Positions 39,715 through 52,700 of a DNA stretch of 64,000 bases are shown piece by piece. The stretch is from Candidatus Kinetoplastibacterium oncopeltii TCC290E (GTDB lineage Bacteria; Pseudomonadota; Gammaproteobacteria; Burkholderiales; Burkholderiaceae_B), in contig NC_020299.1 of assembly GCF_000340865.1 (NCBI RefSeq), positions 744,001 through 808,000 of the forward strand, in the 5' to 3' direction. The notes under the pieces are model-generated. The model was not told where the DNA came from, ran no database searches, and worked only from the letters and a program-made list of their open reading frames with translations. Within the stretch, counting starts at the first letter, position 1; the number at the start of each line of letters is the position of its first letter. The position numbers and the translations under genes are program-made.

Positions 39715-40398
39715 CTAGCCCCTCTTCTTTAAGATTTTTTTTATAGCTGGAAGAACAACTATTTCAGAATCAGAATAACCAGGAACAGCTCCTCTAACTA
39801 TTATTAGGTTTCTAGCTGAATCTATTCTAATTATTTCTAAATTTTGAATAGTGCAAGAGACAGAGCCTAAATGTCCAGGCATTTTCTTTCCAGGAAATAC
39901 TCTACCTGGATCTTGAGCCTGACCTATAGAACCAGGAGCTCTATGCGAACGAGAATTACCATGAGACGCTCTTTGCGAACTAAAATTATGGCGTTTTATT
40001 GCTCCAGCAAAACCCTTGCCTATAGTTGTCCCGGAAACATCAACTTCTTGCCCAACCTCAAAAATTGAGTTTATGTCTAAAACAGAGCCAACAGTAAAAT
40101 CTAAAGAATCAACGGGATTCAGACGAAATTCTTTTAACAATCTACCTGATTCAATACCAGCATTTGAGTAATGACCTGCCAATGGTTTGTTGATACGTGA
40201 TGGTTTTCCAACACCATATGCCAACTGCACAGCAGCGTAACCATCTTTTTCTACTGACTTTATTTGTGCAATACGATTATTTGACACATCAAGAACTGTT
40301 ACGGGGATAGATTCACCTTCATCCGTAAAAATTCTTGTCATGCCAACCTTGCGACCTAACATTCCTAATCTATAGGACGTAGACGTCGAATTCAACAT
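39715..40398 (-). CDS. rplC: 50S ribosomal protein L3
   Basis: 227 residues from the ATG at 40398 ([19 protein letters not shown]), chosen because GGAG (40405-40408) lies six bases before it and betaproteobacterial L3 begins this way; the frame stays open to 40410. [35 protein letters not shown] are conserved. It lies 186 bases after rpsJ, an unusually long gap for this operon. Confidence 0.96.
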   Translation of the reverse strand: MLNSTSTSYRLGMLGRKVGMTRIFTDEGESIPVTVLDVSNNRIAQIKSVEKDGYAAVQLAYGVGKPSRINKPLAGHYSNAGIESGRLLKEFRLNPVDSLDFTVGSVLDINSIFEVGQEVDVSGTTIGKGFAGAIKRHNFSSQRASHGNSRSHRAPGSIGQAQDPGRVFPGKKMPGHLGSVSCTIQNLEIIRIDSARNLIIVRGAVPGYSDSEIVVLPAIKKILKKRG

Positions 40399-40506
40399 TA
40401 TTATCTCCATTTCGGCTACGATTGGCCGATGTACTACGTTTTAATAAAAAAACATAAACAAAAACAAACATAGATAATGAACAATCTATATTTGTTTAAG
40501 CATATG

Positions 40507-40536
40507 ATTCTATCATGTTAAATTATATATAAGCAA
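40507..40536 (-). promoter_or_regulatory. Weak candidate promoter between rpsJ and rplC
   Basis: On the minus strand TTGCTT (40531-40536) and TAGAAT (40507-40512) lie 18 bases apart, about 110 bases before the rplC start. Only the -10 box is good (five of six). The gap is AT-rich, so this may be chance. Confidence 0.25.
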
Positions 40537-40584
40537 TTACATACATGCATAAGAAAACACAACATGATAAGATATCATGAAAAA

Positions 40585-40896
40585 TTATTGCAAAGCAATC
40601 TCTACATCTACCCCAGCCGGCAAATCTAATCTCATTAATGCATCTACAGTCTTATCTGTAGGTTCAACTATATCCATCAAACGTTGGTGAGTACGAACCT
40701 CGAATTGATCACGAGAAGTTTTGTTAACATGTGGAGATCGCAATAAATCGTAACGACGAATTCTGGTTGGCAAAGGAACTGGTCCTCTAACAATAGCACC
40801 AGTGCGTTTTGCTGTATCAACTATTTCTGCAGCAGATTGATCGATTAACTTGTAGTCAAAAGCTTTCAAGCGAATACGAATCTTTTGGTTTTTCAT
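40585..40896 (-). CDS. rpsJ: 30S ribosomal protein S10
   Basis: 103 residues. [28 protein letters not shown] and [13 protein letters not shown] are conserved. S10 also acts in antitermination as NusE. It starts only 21 bases after a terminator-like hairpin that follows tuf copy 1. Confidence 0.97.
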   Translation of the reverse strand: MKNQKIRIRLKAFDYKLIDQSAAEIVDTAKRTGAIVRGPVPLPTRIRRYDLLRSPHVNKTSRDQFEVRTHQRLMDIVEPTDKTVDALMRLDLPAGVDVEIALQ

Positions 40897-40917
40897 AAAT
40901 CTTCCTAAAGAACGAAA

Positions 40918-40940
40918 AACGAAGGCTAAAAGCCTTCGTT
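40918..40940 (-). terminator. Terminator or attenuator between tuf copy 1 and rpsJ
   Basis: AACGAAGGCT (40918-40927) and AGCCTTCGTT (40931-40940) form a 10-bp GC-containing stem with a 3-base loop. On the minus strand the stem is followed by TTTCGTTCTTT, a usable T-rich tail. rpsJ begins 21 bases later, so some read-through is expected. Confidence 0.75.
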
Positions 40941-42143
40941 ATTTATATTTTCAAGCAATAATCTTAGATACTACACCAGCGCCAACAGTCCTACCACCTT
41001 CACGTATGGCAAAACGTAATCCTTCTTCCATTGCTATAGGTGATAATAATTTTACTTTCATAGCAACATTATCACCAGGTAATACCATTTCTTTATCTTC
41101 TGGTAATTCTATAGTTCCTGTTACATCTGTAGTTCTAAAGTAAAATTGAGGACGATATCCCTTGAAAAACGGAGTATGTCTGCCACCTTCTTCTTTAGAT
41201 AAAACATATACTTCAGCAGTAAATTCCGTATGTGGAGTAATAGATCCTGGCTTGGCTAGTACTTGACCTCTTTCTACATCCTCTCTCTTAGTTCCTCTAA
41301 GCAAGATACCTACATTATCGCCTGCTTGACCTTGATCAAGCATTTTACGAAACATTTCAACACCAGTACATATAGTTTTTACTGTAGGCTTGATACCTAT
41401 TATCTCTATTTCTTCGCCTACTTTTACTACTCCACGCTCTATGCGACCAGTAACAACAGTTCCACGTCCAGAAATTGAAAATACATCTTCTACAGGTAAT
41501 AAAAACGCTCCATCTATAGCTCGTTCTGGAGTTGGGATGTAAGTATCTAAAGCATCTGCTAGAGCTAAAATTGCCTGCTCTCCAAGCTCGCCCTTATCGC
41601 CTTCTAAAGCTAACTTTGCAGAACCTTTTATGATAGGAGTATCATCACCAGGAAAATCATATTTCGATAATAACTCTCGAACTTCCATTTCAACAAGTTC
41701 TAAGAGCTCCTCATCATCGACCATATCTGCTTTATTAAGAAAAACAACAATATAAGGTACACCGACCTGACGAGATAATAATATATGCTCTCTGGTTTGA
41801 GGCATTGGACCATCAGCAGCAGAAACAACTAATATAGCACCATCCATCTGTGCAGCACCAGTTATCATATTCTTGACATAATCAGCATGCCCAGGACAAT
41901 CAACGTGAGCATAATGACGTGCTGATGTTTCATATTCGACATGAGCGGTATTTATAGTAATACCCCTAGCCTTTTCTTCTGGAGCCGCATCAATCTGAGC
42001 ATAAGCTCGTGCTTCTCCACCAAATTTAGTAGCCAAAACCGTAGTAATAGCAGCTGTTAAAGTTGTTTTACCATGATCAACGTGACCAATCGTACCTACA
42101 TTTACATGCGGCTTGCTACGTTCAAACTTGCTTTTCGCCATAT
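40938..42143 (-). repeat. tuf repeat, copy 1 (1206 bases)
   Basis: Identical to 57494-58699 wherever the two copies were compared. Identity ends abruptly: bases 40937 and 57493 differ, as do 42144 and 58700. It covers the gene plus two bases before the start and 13 after the stop. Confidence 0.9.
40951..42141 (-). CDS. tufA: Elongation factor Tu, copy 1
   Basis: 396 residues. GHVDHGKT (P-loop), DCPGHADY (G3) and NKADMV (G4) of the GTPase are followed by the two beta-barrel domains ending GVVSKIIA. It carries aminoacyl-tRNA to the ribosome. It follows fusA in the str operon (rpsL-rpsG-fusA-tuf). The protein is identical to that of copy 2 near 58 kb. A hairpin after its stop separates it from rpsJ. 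Confidence 0.98.
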   Translation of the reverse strand: MAKSKFERSKPHVNVGTIGHVDHGKTTLTAAITTVLATKFGGEARAYAQIDAAPEEKARGITINTAHVEYETSARHYAHVDCPGHADYVKNMITGAAQMDGAILVVSAADGPMPQTREHILLSRQVGVPYIVVFLNKADMVDDEELLELVEMEVRELLSKYDFPGDDTPIIKGSAKLALEGDKGELGEQAILALADALDTYIPTPERAIDGAFLLPVEDVFSISGRGTVVTGRIERGVVKVGEEIEIIGIKPTVKTICTGVEMFRKMLDQGQAGDNVGILLRGTKREDVERGQVLAKPGSITPHTEFTAEVYVLSKEEGGRHTPFFKGYRPQFYFRTTDVTGTIELPEDKEMVLPGDNVAMKVKLLSPIAMEEGLRFAIREGGRTVGAGVVSKIIA

Positions 42144-42178
42144 GTCCCTTCCTTAAACTTTCTTGAATTCAAATAAAC

Positions 42179-42207
42179 ATCATTCTAAAAATAGACACAA
42201 GAATGAT
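42179..42207 (-). terminator. Hairpin between fusA and tuf copy 1
   Basis: ATCATTCT (42179-42186) pairs with AGAATGAT (42200-42207), loop 13 bases. The minus-strand tail GTTTATTTG is weak for termination. Read-through into tuf is likely; it could be a processing or attenuation site. Confidence 0.4.
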
Positions 42208-42221
42208 ATCATCAATATATT

Positions 42222-44324
42222 TTACTTTGATCTTGCTGCAATAACATCATCCGCTACGTTCTTTGGTGCTTCTGAATAATGCTTAAACTCCATTGTATAT
42301 GTAGCTCGCCCTTGAGTTAAGGAACGAAGACTTGTAGCATAACCAAACATTTCGGCCAAAGGAACTTCCGCTTTTATTATTTTGCCACCACCCATGATGT
42401 CATCCATACCTTGAACTATTCCTCTACGGGAAGATAAATCACCCATAACAGTACCAGCATAATCTTCTGGAGTCTCAACTTCTACAGCCATCATAGGTTC
42501 CAGCAATACTGGACTAGCTCTCCTCAAGCCTTCTTTAAATGCCATGGAGCCAGCCATCTTGAATGCATTCTCATTAGAATCAACATCGTGGTAAGATCCA
42601 AAAAATAATGTTACTTTAACATCTACTATAGGATAACCAGCCAATACACCAGACGGCAGAGTTTCTTGAATACCTTTATCAACAGCAGGGATATATTCTC
42701 TTGGAACAACACCACCCTTGATAGCATCAACAAACTGATATCCTTCTCCTGGTAATAATGGTTCGACTTTTAATACTACGTGACCATATTGACCTCTACC
42801 ACCAGACTGTTTAATGAATTTACCTTCGGCTTCCTCGCAAATTTTTCGAATAGTCTCTCTATAAGCAACTTGCGGTCTACCGACATTAGCCTCTACATTA
42901 AACTCTCTCTTCATTCGATCTACTAGAATTTCTAAATGCAACTCTCCCATTCCAGATATTATAGTTTGACCAGATTCTTCATCACTGCGAACTCTGAAAG
43001 AAGGATCTTCTTGAGCTAAGCGTGATAAAGCCATACCCATTCTTTCTTGATCGCTCTTAGACTTCGGCTCTACTGCTTGTGATATTACTGGCTCAGGAAA
43101 TATCATTTTTTCTAATGTAATATGTGAATCCATATCACAAAGAGTTTCGCCTGTTGTAACCTCTTTAAGACCAACAACTGCTGCAATATCACCAGATAAA
43201 ACTTCTTTAATTTCTTCTCTATTGTTAGCATGCATCTGTAGTAATCTGCCAATACGCTCTTTCTTTCCTTTTATCGGATTAAAAATGGTATCACCAGATT
43301 TTAAAATCCCTGAGTAGACTCTAATAAATGTTAACTGACCAACAAAGGGATCGCTCATTAATTTAAAAGCTAATGCGGATAATTTTTCTTTATCATCAGC
43401 TTTACGAAGAACCTCGTTACCATCATCATCCATACCAGAAACAGGTGGTATATCTACAGGAGAAGGAAGATAATCAATAACAGCATCCAACATTCTTTGT
43501 ACGCCTTTATTTTTAAAAGCTGATCCACAAAGCATAGGTTGAATTTCGCAAGCAATAGTCCTAGCCCTTATAGCTGAATTAATATCTGATTCATCCAAAT
43601 TACCAGTTTCCAGATACTTGTTCATAAATTCTTCTGAAAATTCAGCAGCAACTTCTAATAGATTTTCTCTCCATTTTTCCGCTTGATCTTTTAATTCTGA
43701 AGATATTTCTTGATAATTAAATTTTGTACCCTGACTTTGCTCATCCCATATGATGGCTTTCATTTTTACAAGATCGACTACACCCATAAATTTATCTTCA
43801 GATCCAATAGGTATAACTATAGGAACAGGATTAGCTCTCAAACGTAATTTAAGCTGATCATAAACTTTAAAGAAATTAGCGCCGGTCCTATCCATTTTAT
43901 TAACAAATGCAAGTCGTGGAACTTTATATTTATTTGCCTGACGCCATACAGTTTCTGATTGAGGCTGAACTCCACCAACAGCACAGTAAACCATACAAGC
44001 ACCATCCAATACCCTCATTGAACGTTCTACTTCTATAGTAAAATCCACATGACCTGGAGTATCAATTATATTTATTCTATGCTCTGGATAATTGTTAGCC
44101 ATCCCTTTCCAGAAAGCGGTAGTCGCAGCAGAAGTAATAGTTATACCACGCTCTTGTTCTTGCTCCATCCAATCCATAGTAGCAGCACCATCATGGACTT
44201 CACCAATCTTATGGTTAACACCAGTATAAAATAAGATTCTCTCTGTGGTAGTAGTTTTACCTGCATCTATATGAGCAGAAATACCTATATTGCGGTAGTA
44301 TTCTACCGGAGTTTTACGAGACAT
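42222..44324 (-). CDS. fusA: Elongation factor G
   Basis: 700 residues from the ATG at 44324 ([15 protein letters not shown]), the known EF-G start with AGGAG upstream; the open frame before it is not supported. GTPase motifs are [12 protein letters not shown] (P-loop), DTPGHVDF and NKMDRTGA; the domain IV tip region [10 protein letters not shown] is present. It drives translocation. rpsG ends 17 bases upstream. Confidence 0.97.
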   Translation of the reverse strand: MSRKTPVEYYRNIGISAHIDAGKTTTTERILFYTGVNHKIGEVHDGAATMDWMEQEQERGITITSAATTAFWKGMANNYPEHRINIIDTPGHVDFTIEVERSMRVLDGACMVYCAVGGVQPQSETVWRQANKYKVPRLAFVNKMDRTGANFFKVYDQLKLRLRANPVPIVIPIGSEDKFMGVVDLVKMKAIIWDEQSQGTKFNYQEISSELKDQAEKWRENLLEVAAEFSEEFMNKYLETGNLDESDINSAIRARTIACEIQPMLCGSAFKNKGVQRMLDAVIDYLPSPVDIPPVSGMDDDGNEVLRKADDKEKLSALAFKLMSDPFVGQLTFIRVYSGILKSGDTIFNPIKGKKERIGRLLQMHANNREEIKEVLSGDIAAVVGLKEVTTGETLCDMDSHITLEKMIFPEPVISQAVEPKSKSDQERMGMALSRLAQEDPSFRVRSDEESGQTIISGMGELHLEILVDRMKREFNVEANVGRPQVAYRETIRKICEEAEGKFIKQSGGRGQYGHVVLKVEPLLPGEGYQFVDAIKGGVVPREYIPAVDKGIQETLPSGVLAGYPIVDVKVTLFFGSYHDVDSNENAFKMAGSMAFKEGLRRASPVLLEPMMAVEVETPEDYAGTVMGDLSSRRGIVQGMDDIMGGGKIIKAEVPLAEMFGYATSLRSLTQGRATYTMEFKHYSEAPKNVADDVIAARSK

Positions 44325-44341
44325 TGTTATATTACTCCTAA

Positions 44342-44812
44342 CTACCAACGGAAATGGCTAAATGCTTTATTAGCTTCTGCCATTTTATGAGTATCTTCTC
44401 TTTTCTTCATGGCAGATCCCCTAGATTCAGAAGCGTCCATTAATTCTCCTGCTAAACGAAGATCCATAGATTTTTCACCACGTTTTTTGGCTGCTTCACG
44501 AACCCAACGCATAGATAAAGCTAATCTACGAACAGGCCTAACTTCAATAGGAACTTGATAATTCGCACCACCAACACGACGACTTTTTACTTCTACGATA
44601 GGTTTTACATTATTAATAGCAAGACTAAATATTTCTAAAGGAGTTTTCCCTGTTTTATTGCTAATATGATCTAATGCACCGTAAACAATACGTTCAGCAA
44701 CAGCTTTTTTACCACTTAACATAACGATGTTAATAAATTTAGCTAGTTCTATGCTGCCAAATTTAGGATCTGGTAAAATTTCTCTTTTGGGAATTTCTCT
44801 ACGACGTGACAT
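44342..44812 (-). CDS. rpsG: 30S ribosomal protein S7
   Basis: 156 residues, [19 protein letters not shown] to FSHFRW, with [20 protein letters not shown]. It nucleates the small-subunit head. A small 6-bp hairpin (44885-44902) lies in the 119-base gap to rpsL. Confidence 0.97.
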   Translation of the reverse strand: MSRRREIPKREILPDPKFGSIELAKFINIVMLSGKKAVAERIVYGALDHISNKTGKTPLEIFSLAINNVKPIVEVKSRRVGGANYQVPIEVRPVRRLALSMRWVREAAKKRGEKSMDLRLAGELMDASESRGSAMKKREDTHKMAEANKAFSHFRW

Positions 44813-44931
44813 TTACTAACTTCCTTGTGTAATTCAGTTGAACTATTAAAGTCAAAGCTGCTTAAAAAAACAGCCACTTACATACCACTTAACAAAAAGT
44901 GGATACACTATGTATAATTTTCATTATAACA

Positions 44932-45309
44932 TTACGATTTTTTAGAACGTTTTGCTCCATATTTGGAACGAGCTTGTTTACGATTCTTAACACCTTGCAA
45001 ATCAAGTGAGCCTCGAACAATATGGTACCTAACACCCGGAAGATCCTTTACACGACCACCACGGACTAAAACCACCGAATGTTCCTGCAAATTATGTCCT
45101 TCACCACCAATATACGAAATAACTTCATAACCATTGGTTAGGCGAACTTTAGCAACTTTACGCATTGCTGAGTTAGGTTTCTTAGGAGTCGTCGTGTAAA
45201 CACGAGTGCATACTCCTCTACGTTGAGGACAATTTTCCAAGGCCGGACTTTTATTCTTGATAACGCTGACCTCGCGCGGTTTACGCACAAGCTGGCTGAT
45301 AGTAGGCAT
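44932..45309 (-). CDS. rpsL: 30S ribosomal protein S12
   Basis: 125 residues. The decoding loop [18 protein letters not shown] (Lys at the streptomycin-relevant site) and [13 protein letters not shown] are wild type in form. First gene of the str operon, 285 bases after rpoC. Confidence 0.97.
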   Translation of the reverse strand: MPTISQLVRKPREVSVIKNKSPALENCPQRRGVCTRVYTTTPKKPNSAMRKVAKVRLTNGYEVISYIGGEGHNLQEHSVVLVRGGRVKDLPGVRYHIVRGSLDLQGVKNRKQARSKYGAKRSKKS

Positions 45310-45539
45310 ATACTATAAAATCCCTTTATATTACATTTCTGTTTAACAATTATTTATGCTTCTACAGACAAAAATAGTAACACAGGTAACTAAAACAAAA
45401 ATAACCCAATTAATACCTGGTATATTGATATAGTAAACCTGCAAATAATAAAAATAAAAAACAATGCTAATACAGCAATAGCATCGACAAATTAACCACA
45501 ATCATAAAAACAAAATATAAATGAGGATGATACCTTCGT

Positions 45540-45587
45540 TATGTCTGATTGTCAAAGTAGAAAACATACAGTATACAATCAGACATA
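45540..45587 (-). terminator. Long inverted repeat after rpoC
   Basis: A 13-bp perfect stem (TATGTCTGATTGT 45540-45552 with 45575-45587) and a 22-base loop lie seven bases after the rpoC stop. The expected T-run on the minus strand is absent (AACGAAGG follows). It is probably the rpoBC transcript end or a processing site. Confidence 0.5.
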
Positions 45588-45594
45588 AAAATCA

Positions 45595-48500
45595 TTAAAA
45601 AATAGCATTCTCAAAAGGATCGATAGAATCTCTAGATGGAGATTTATCCAACTCGTCAGAATGGCTGTTCTTAGCCTTACGTGCATTATGACACGATAAA
45701 CCAGTACCAGCTGGAATCAAGCGGCCCACAATAACATTTTCTTTAAGACCCCTTAAATCATCACGCTTACCCATAATTGCAGCTTCTGTTAATACACGTG
45801 TAGTCTCTTGAAACGATGCTGCTGATATAAAAGAATCCGTAGACAGAGAAGCCTTTGTAATTCCCAATAAAATATTATCATACGTTGCATGCATTTCTCC
45901 TTTAGAAGTAACGCGATCATTCTCATTTAATAGCTCTGACCTCTCTACCTGCTCTCCAGGAATAAATTTAGTATCACCTGGGTTAGAGATTAAGACTCTA
46001 CGTAACATCTGACGAACAATTACTTCTATGTGTTTATCATTTATTTTTACACCTTGTAAACGATAAACATCTTGAACTTCATTTACTATATAAGAAACAA
46101 GACTCTCTACACCTTGTAATCTTAGTATATCATGTGGATCTGCAGGACCATCTACTATAACTTCACCTTTGTTTACTACTTGACCATCATGCACCAATAT
46201 TTGTTTTTCTTTAGAAATTAAGAATTCATGAGAAACACCGTCTAGATCAGTAATAATAAGCCTTTGCTTACCTTTTGTTTCTTTTCCAAACGACACTGTT
46301 CCTGTTACCTCAGCAAGCATACCTGAATCTTTTGGAGATCTAGCTTCAAATAATTCAGCAACACGTGGCAAACCACCAGTTATATCACGTATCTTCTGTG
46401 ATTCTTGAGGTATTCTTGCTAATATTTCTCCTATCGATACAGATTGTCCATCACGAACAGTAATAAGGGCACCAATAGGAAAAGCTATATTTACAGCATG
46501 ATCCGTACCTGCTATTTTAACTTCATCTCCAGACTCATTAATAAGTTTAATCTGCGGACGCATCATAATCTTATTTCCACGAGTTTTAGGTGTTATTACA
46601 ACTAAAGTAGATAGTCCTGTTAAATCATCAACTTGCTTAGCAACAGTAACGCCTTCTTCTATATTCTCAAATTTAACTACTCCTGAATATTCAGATACTA
46701 TAGGTCTGGTCAAAGGATCCCATGATGATAGTCTCATTCCAGCTTTAATATTTTCCCCATCTCCAACTAATAAAATAGCTCCATAAGGTATTTTATGTCT
46801 TTCACGTTCTCGAGAGTTTTCATCAAAAACTGCCAATTCTCCTGAACGAGAAATTGCAATGCGCTCACCTTTAGGGTTAGTAACATATCTCATGGTACCC
46901 ATAAAACCTACAATACCATTTGATTTTGTTTCTACAAAACTAGCTAAAGCTGAGCGAGAGGCTGCACCACCAATATGAAAAGTTCTCATGGTCAGCTGAG
47001 TTCCTGGTTCTCCAATAGATTGAGCTGCTATAACACCAACCGCTTCTCCTATATCAACAGGAGTACCTCTACCTAAATCTCTACCATAACAAGAAGCACA
47101 TAGACCACGCCTTGTTTCACATGTCAAAGGAGTTCTTATTCGTACTTCATCTATACCTAGAGAATCTATTTTTTCTACTAAACTCTCATCTAACAGAGTA
47201 CCAACAGGAATAACAATATCTCTAGTATCAGGATTAACAATATCTGATGCAGTAACACGTCCTAGTATTCTATCATGCAATGACTCTATTACCTCACCAC
47301 CCTCAATAAGAGCCTTCATGTTATAACCGTGAGAAGTTCCACAATCATATTCAGTAATTACTAAATCCTGAGTAACATCTACTAAACGACGAGTCAAATA
47401 TCCAGAATTTGCTGTTTTTAAAGCAGTATCAGCCAAACCTTTACGAGCACCATGTGTTGAAATAAAGTACTGTAAAACGTTTAATCCTTCCCGAAAATTA
47501 GCACTAATTGGTGTTTCAATTATAGATCCATCAGGTTTCGCCATTAATCCTCTCATACCAGCCAACTGACGTATCTGCGCTGCAGATCCTCTAGCACCAG
47601 AATCAGCCATCATATAAATAGAATTAAAAGATTCCTGAGTGGTAATGTTTCCATTTCTATCTATTACTGTTTCAGTAGCTATATATTCCATCATAGCCTT
47701 GCCTACTCTATCACTAGCTTTACCCCATATATCCACAACATTATTATACCTTTCTTGAGAAGTTACTAGCCCTGATGAATACTGCTTATCTATCTCTTTC
47801 ACTTCCTGATTTGCTTCCGAAAGAATATTTACCTTTGCTTTTGGAATTAACATATCTTCCATAGCAATGGATATACCAGCTCTAGTAGCCAAGGAAAATC
47901 CAGCTTGCATAAGCTTGTCAGCGAAAATCACAGTAGCTCTTAATCCACAACGCCTAAAAGAATAATTTATTAAACGGGAAATTTCTTTCTTTTTCAACGT
48001 TTTGTTTAAAACAGAAAATGATAAACCCTTGGGCAATGTTTCTGAAAGCAGTGCTCTACCAACAGTAGTTTCATAGCGACGAACAACTGGAAAAAAATTA
48101 TCTTCATTGCCATGCTCATATTCCGTGATTCTAACTGAAACAAGACTCTGTAACTCAACTTCATTATTATGATAAGCTCTCTGAACTTCTGAAACATCAG
48201 AAAAACACATATGCTCACCTAAACCATTTATACGTTCACGAGTGGCATAATATAAACCTAACACTATATCCTGAGAAGGTACTATAGATGGCTCACCGTT
48301 GGCAGGAAACAATATATTATTAGAAGATAACATAAGAGTACGAGCTTCTAATTGCGCTTCCAAAGATAAAGGCACATGCACAGCCATTTGATCCCCGTCA
48401 AAATCAGCATTAAAAGCTGCACATACTAATGGGTGCAACTGTATAGCCTTTCCTTCTATAAGAACTGGCTCAAAAGCCTGAATCCCTAATCTATGTAGAG

Positions 48501-49782
48501 TTGGAGCTCTATTTAACATAACTGGGTGCTCTCTAATTACCTCTTCTAGGATATCCCATACTACTGGATCTTGACTATCAACCATCTTTTTAGAAGCCTT
48601 GATAGTGTTAGAAAGTCCCATTATCTCAAGTTTATTGAATATAAAAGGTTTAAATAATTCCAAAGCCATTAGCTTAGGTATACCACATTGATGCAATTTA
48701 AGCTGAGGACCAACTACTATGACAGAACGACCCGAGTAATCTACTCTCTTGCCTAATAGATTTTGGCGGAACCTACCACCCTTACCTTTAATCATATCTG
48801 CTAAGGATTTTAACTGGCGCTTATTAACACCAGTCATTGCTTTACCTCTGCGACCATTGTCAAGTAAAGAATCAACTGCTTCTTGAAGCATTCTTTTTTC
48901 ATTTCTAAGAATAATTTCAGGAGCCTTGAGCTCTATCAATCTTTTCAAACGATTATTGCGATTTATAACACGACGATATAAATCATTTAAATCAGAAGTA
49001 GCGAAACGTCCACCATCTAGCGGAACAAGGGGCCTTAAATCAGGTGGTAATACAGGCAAGACCTCCATGATCATCCATTCTGCTTTTATACCAGACCTAT
49101 GGAATCCTTCCATTACTTTTAATCTTTTGGATATTTTCTTTACTTTAGCCTCAGAATTAGTGTTTTTAATCTCACTTCTAAGAACTTCAATTTCTCGGTT
49201 GATATCCATAGTACGCAACAATTCGCGTACAGCTTCAGCCCCCATTAAAGCCTTAAATTCATCACCATATTCTTCTGTTTTTGCTAAAAAATCGTCGTCA
49301 GTCATAATCTGACAACGTTTTAGAGATGTCATGCCTGCATCAATAACACACCAAGCTTCAAAATATAGAACCCTTTCTATATCACGTAGTGTCATGTCCA
49401 GTACTATACCTAATCTGGACGGCAAACTTTTTAGGAACCAAATATGTGCAACTGGGCTAGCTAGCTCTATGTGCCCCATTCTTTCCCTACGAACTTTCGA
49501 TGCAGTTACCTCAACTCCACATTTCTCGCAAATAACACCTCTATGCTTTAGGCGCTTATATTTACCGCATAAACATTCATAATCTTTTATAGGCCCAAAT
49601 ATCTTTGAGCAAAATAAACCATCTCTTTCTGGCTTAAAAGTACGATAATTTATAGTTTCTGGCTTACGAACTTCTCCATATGACCAGGAACGAATCTTCT
49701 CTGGCGAAGCAAGACTGACTTTTATAGAATCAAACTGCTCATCCGGAGAAACCTGTTTAAAAAGATCAATAAGAGCCTTCAT
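45595..49782 (-). CDS. rpoC: RNA polymerase beta' subunit
   Basis: 1395 residues. The N-terminal zinc finger has C70, C72, C85 and C88; the catalytic Mg motif NADFDGDQM is at about residue 460; the bridge helix and second zinc site ([15 protein letters not shown]) follow. All are intact. Its ATG shares one base with the rpoB stop (TAATG), so the two are coupled. An inverted repeat lies just after its stop. Confidence 0.98.
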   Translation of the reverse strand: MKALIDLFKQVSPDEQFDSIKVSLASPEKIRSWSYGEVRKPETINYRTFKPERDGLFCSKIFGPIKDYECLCGKYKRLKHRGVICEKCGVEVTASKVRRERMGHIELASPVAHIWFLKSLPSRLGIVLDMTLRDIERVLYFEAWCVIDAGMTSLKRCQIMTDDDFLAKTEEYGDEFKALMGAEAVRELLRTMDINREIEVLRSEIKNTNSEAKVKKISKRLKVMEGFHRSGIKAEWMIMEVLPVLPPDLRPLVPLDGGRFATSDLNDLYRRVINRNNRLKRLIELKAPEIILRNEKRMLQEAVDSLLDNGRRGKAMTGVNKRQLKSLADMIKGKGGRFRQNLLGKRVDYSGRSVIVVGPQLKLHQCGIPKLMALELFKPFIFNKLEIMGLSNTIKASKKMVDSQDPVVWDILEEVIREHPVMLNRAPTLHRLGIQAFEPVLIEGKAIQLHPLVCAAFNADFDGDQMAVHVPLSLEAQLEARTLMLSSNNILFPANGEPSIVPSQDIVLGLYYATRERINGLGEHMCFSDVSEVQRAYHNNEVELQSLVSVRITEYEHGNEDNFFPVVRRYETTVGRALLSETLPKGLSFSVLNKTLKKKEISRLINYSFRRCGLRATVIFADKLMQAGFSLATRAGISIAMEDMLIPKAKVNILSEANQEVKEIDKQYSSGLVTSQERYNNVVDIWGKASDRVGKAMMEYIATETVIDRNGNITTQESFNSIYMMADSGARGSAAQIRQLAGMRGLMAKPDGSIIETPISANFREGLNVLQYFISTHGARKGLADTALKTANSGYLTRRLVDVTQDLVITEYDCGTSHGYNMKALIEGGEVIESLHDRILGRVTASDIVNPDTRDIVIPVGTLLDESLVEKIDSLGIDEVRIRTPLTCETRRGLCASCYGRDLGRGTPVDIGEAVGVIAAQSIGEPGTQLTMRTFHIGGAASRSALASFVETKSNGIVGFMGTMRYVTNPKGERIAISRSGELAVFDENSRERERHKIPYGAILLVGDGENIKAGMRLSSWDPLTRPIVSEYSGVVKFENIEEGVTVAKQVDDLTGLSTLVVITPKTRGNKIMMRPQIKLINESGDEVKIAGTDHAVNIAFPIGALITVRDGQSVSIGEILARIPQESQKIRDITGGLPRVAELFEARSPKDSGMLAEVTGTVSFGKETKGKQRLIITDLDGVSHEFLISKEKQILVHDGQVVNKGEVIVDGPADPHDILRLQGVESLVSYIVNEVQDVYRLQGVKINDKHIEVIVRQMLRRVLISNPGDTKFIPGEQVERSELLNENDRVTSKGEMHATYDNILLGITKASLSTDSFISAASFQETTRVLTEAAIMGKRDDLRGLKENVIVGRLIPAGTGLSCHNARKAKNSHSDELDKSPSRDSIDPFENAIF

Positions 49783-52700
49783 TAGTTACGCTCCAAATCT
49801 ATATCCAAACCTAAAGAACGAATTTCTTTAACAAGAACATTAAAGGATTCAGGCATTCCTGCCTCGATTAAATGATCTCCTTTCACTATACTTTCGTAAA
49901 CCTTAGTTCTTCCTGAAATATCATCAGATTTTACTGTCAACATTTCCTGTAATGTATAAGCAGCACCGTAAGCTTCCAAAGCCCAAACCTCCATTTCACC
50001 GAAACGCTGACCGCCAAATTGTGCTTTACCACCTAAAGGCTGTTGGGTGACTAAAGAATAAGGACCTATTGATCTTGCATGCATCTTATCATCAACTAAA
50101 TGATGTAATTTTAAATAATACATATATCCAACAGTAACAGGTCGTTCAAATTTCTCTCCAGTTCTACCGTCAAACAACCAAGACTGTGCTCTAGACTTAG
50201 TCAATTGCATCTTGTCAGCAATGTTATCTGGATAAGCTATATTTAGTAGCTCTTGAATTTCTTTTTCATCTACACCATCAAAAACAGGAGTAGCAACAGG
50301 TAAACCTGACCTTAAGTTATTAGCTAGTTCCAATACTTCATTGTCTGTCAAGCTGTCTATAGAAACAGTATTAGATTTATAAATCTTGCACAAATAATCT
50401 CTAATTTTTGAAACTTGCTGTTTTGATTCAAGATTTATGACATCACTAATACGAGATCCTATTCCTTTAGCAGCCCATCCTAAATGAACCTCTAAAACTT
50501 GTCCTACATTCATCCTAGACGGGACACCTAAAGGATTTAAAACAATGTCAACTGGTGTTCCATCTGCCATGTAAGGCATATCCTCAACAGGAACGATTCT
50601 AGAAACAACACCTTTATTACCATGTCTACCAGCCATTTTATCACCAGGTTGCAATCTGCGTTTCACTGCTAGATATACCTTTACCATCTTAAGTACACCA
50701 GGAGGTAGCTCATCTCCTTGTGTTAATTTTTTTCTTTTGTCCTCAAACAAAGAATCGAACTGTTTCCTTTCCTGTTCAAGAGAGTATTTTGCTTGCTCTA
50801 AGATACTAGCAAACTCTTCTGATTCAAGACGAATATCAAACCAGTGCCAATGATCGAGAGAATGAAGATAATCTTTAGTAATCAATGATCCTTTTGATAA
50901 TTTTAAAGGTCCACCATTAGCCACACGATTCAATAATATTTTTTCAACCCTATCGAATAGATCTTTCTCAACTATGCGTAAACGATCATTTAGATCTTGA
51001 CGATATTTTTTAAGATCATCATCAATAATAGATTGAGCACGATTATCTCTTATAACACCCTCTCTGGTAAAAACTCTAACATCTATTACAGTACCGCTCA
51101 TACCAGATGGAACTCTCAAAGAAGTGTCTTTTACATCAGATGCTTTTTCCCCAAAGATAGCTCTAAGTAATTTTTCTTCTGGTGTTAATTGAGTTTCTCC
51201 CTTTGGAGTCACCTTACCAACTAAAACGTCATCAGGACCTACTTCAGCTCCTATACAGATAATACCGGAATCATCTAATCTATTTAATTGAACTTCAGAA
51301 AGATTGCTGATATCTCTAGTAATATCTTCTGGACCAAGCTTAGTGTCTCTAGCAACAATAGTTAATTCTTCTATATGAACTGAGGTATATCTATCATCAG
51401 AAACAACTTTTTCAGAAATAAGTATAGAATCTTCAAAGTTATAACCATTCCATGGCATGAATGCAATCAGCATATTCTGACCTAAAGCTAGTTCACCTAG
51501 ATCTGTTGAGGCACCGTCAGCTAGAACATCGCCTTTTGCAACATTATCACCGAGTTTTACTATAGGACGTTGGTTTATATTTGTATTTTGATTTGATCTT
51601 GTATATTTAATTAGATTATATATGTCAACGCCTACCTCTCCAGCTATATTTTCTGCATCATTAACTCTGATAACTATACGCTCGGCATCAACATAATCAA
51701 CTACACCACCTCTTAAAGCTTGAACAATCGTTCCGGAATCAACAGCGACTATACGTTCAAGGCCAGTACCAACAATAGGTTTTTCTGGAGATAAACAAGG
51801 AACAGCTTGCCTCTGCATATTTGCACCCATGAGGGCCCTATTAGCATCATCATGTTCTAAGAAAGGAATTAAGGAAGCAGCAACAGATACTATTTGAGAA
51901 GGAGCAACATCCATATAATGAACGTTGCTTGGAGCTGTTAACAAAGTTTCTCCAGACTCTCTACAGGCAACGAGTTCATCTATAAAAACACCATTATCAT
52001 CTAATTCAGCATTCGCTTGAGCAATAACATAATTACTCTCTTCTATAGCTGATAGATAATCAATTTGATCACTAACCTTGCCACTAACAACTTTTCTGTA
52101 TGGAGTTTCCAAAAAACCATATTCATTTAAACGGGCATATAAAGACATTGAGTTTATAAGACCAATATTAGGACCTTCAGGAGTTTCTATTGGGCAAACT
52201 CTGCCGTAATGTGTTGGATGGACATCACGCACCTCAAATCCAGCTCTATCTCTTGTTAAGCCACCAGGGCCTAGAGCAGAAACACGACGCTTGTGTGTAA
52301 CCTCAGATAAAGGATTCGTTTGATCCATAAATTGAGATAACTGACTTGAACCAAAGAATTCTTTTATAGCAGCAGAAATTGGTTTAGAATTTATCAAATC
52401 GTGAGGCATTAAATTATCAACCTCTGCTTGGCCTAGTCTTTCCTTAACCGCTCTCTCAACTCTTACCAAACCAGATCTAAATTGATTTTCGGTTAGCTCT
52501 CCTACACATCTAACTCTACGATTTCCAAGATGATCTATATCATCTATGTTTCCGTTTCCATTGCGCAAATTGACCAATAACTTTATAATGTCAAGAATAT
52601 CTTCACCAGTTAAGATAGTTTTATCAATTGAATCTTCACGGCCAAGCCTACTATTTATCTTCATTCTTCCGACACGAGATAAATCATATGTATTATCACT

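Noticed and set aside
41263-41478. Identical 71-codon plus-strand frames inside both tuf genes
   Set aside because: They are antisense shadows of tuf; their identity only reflects the tuf repeat.
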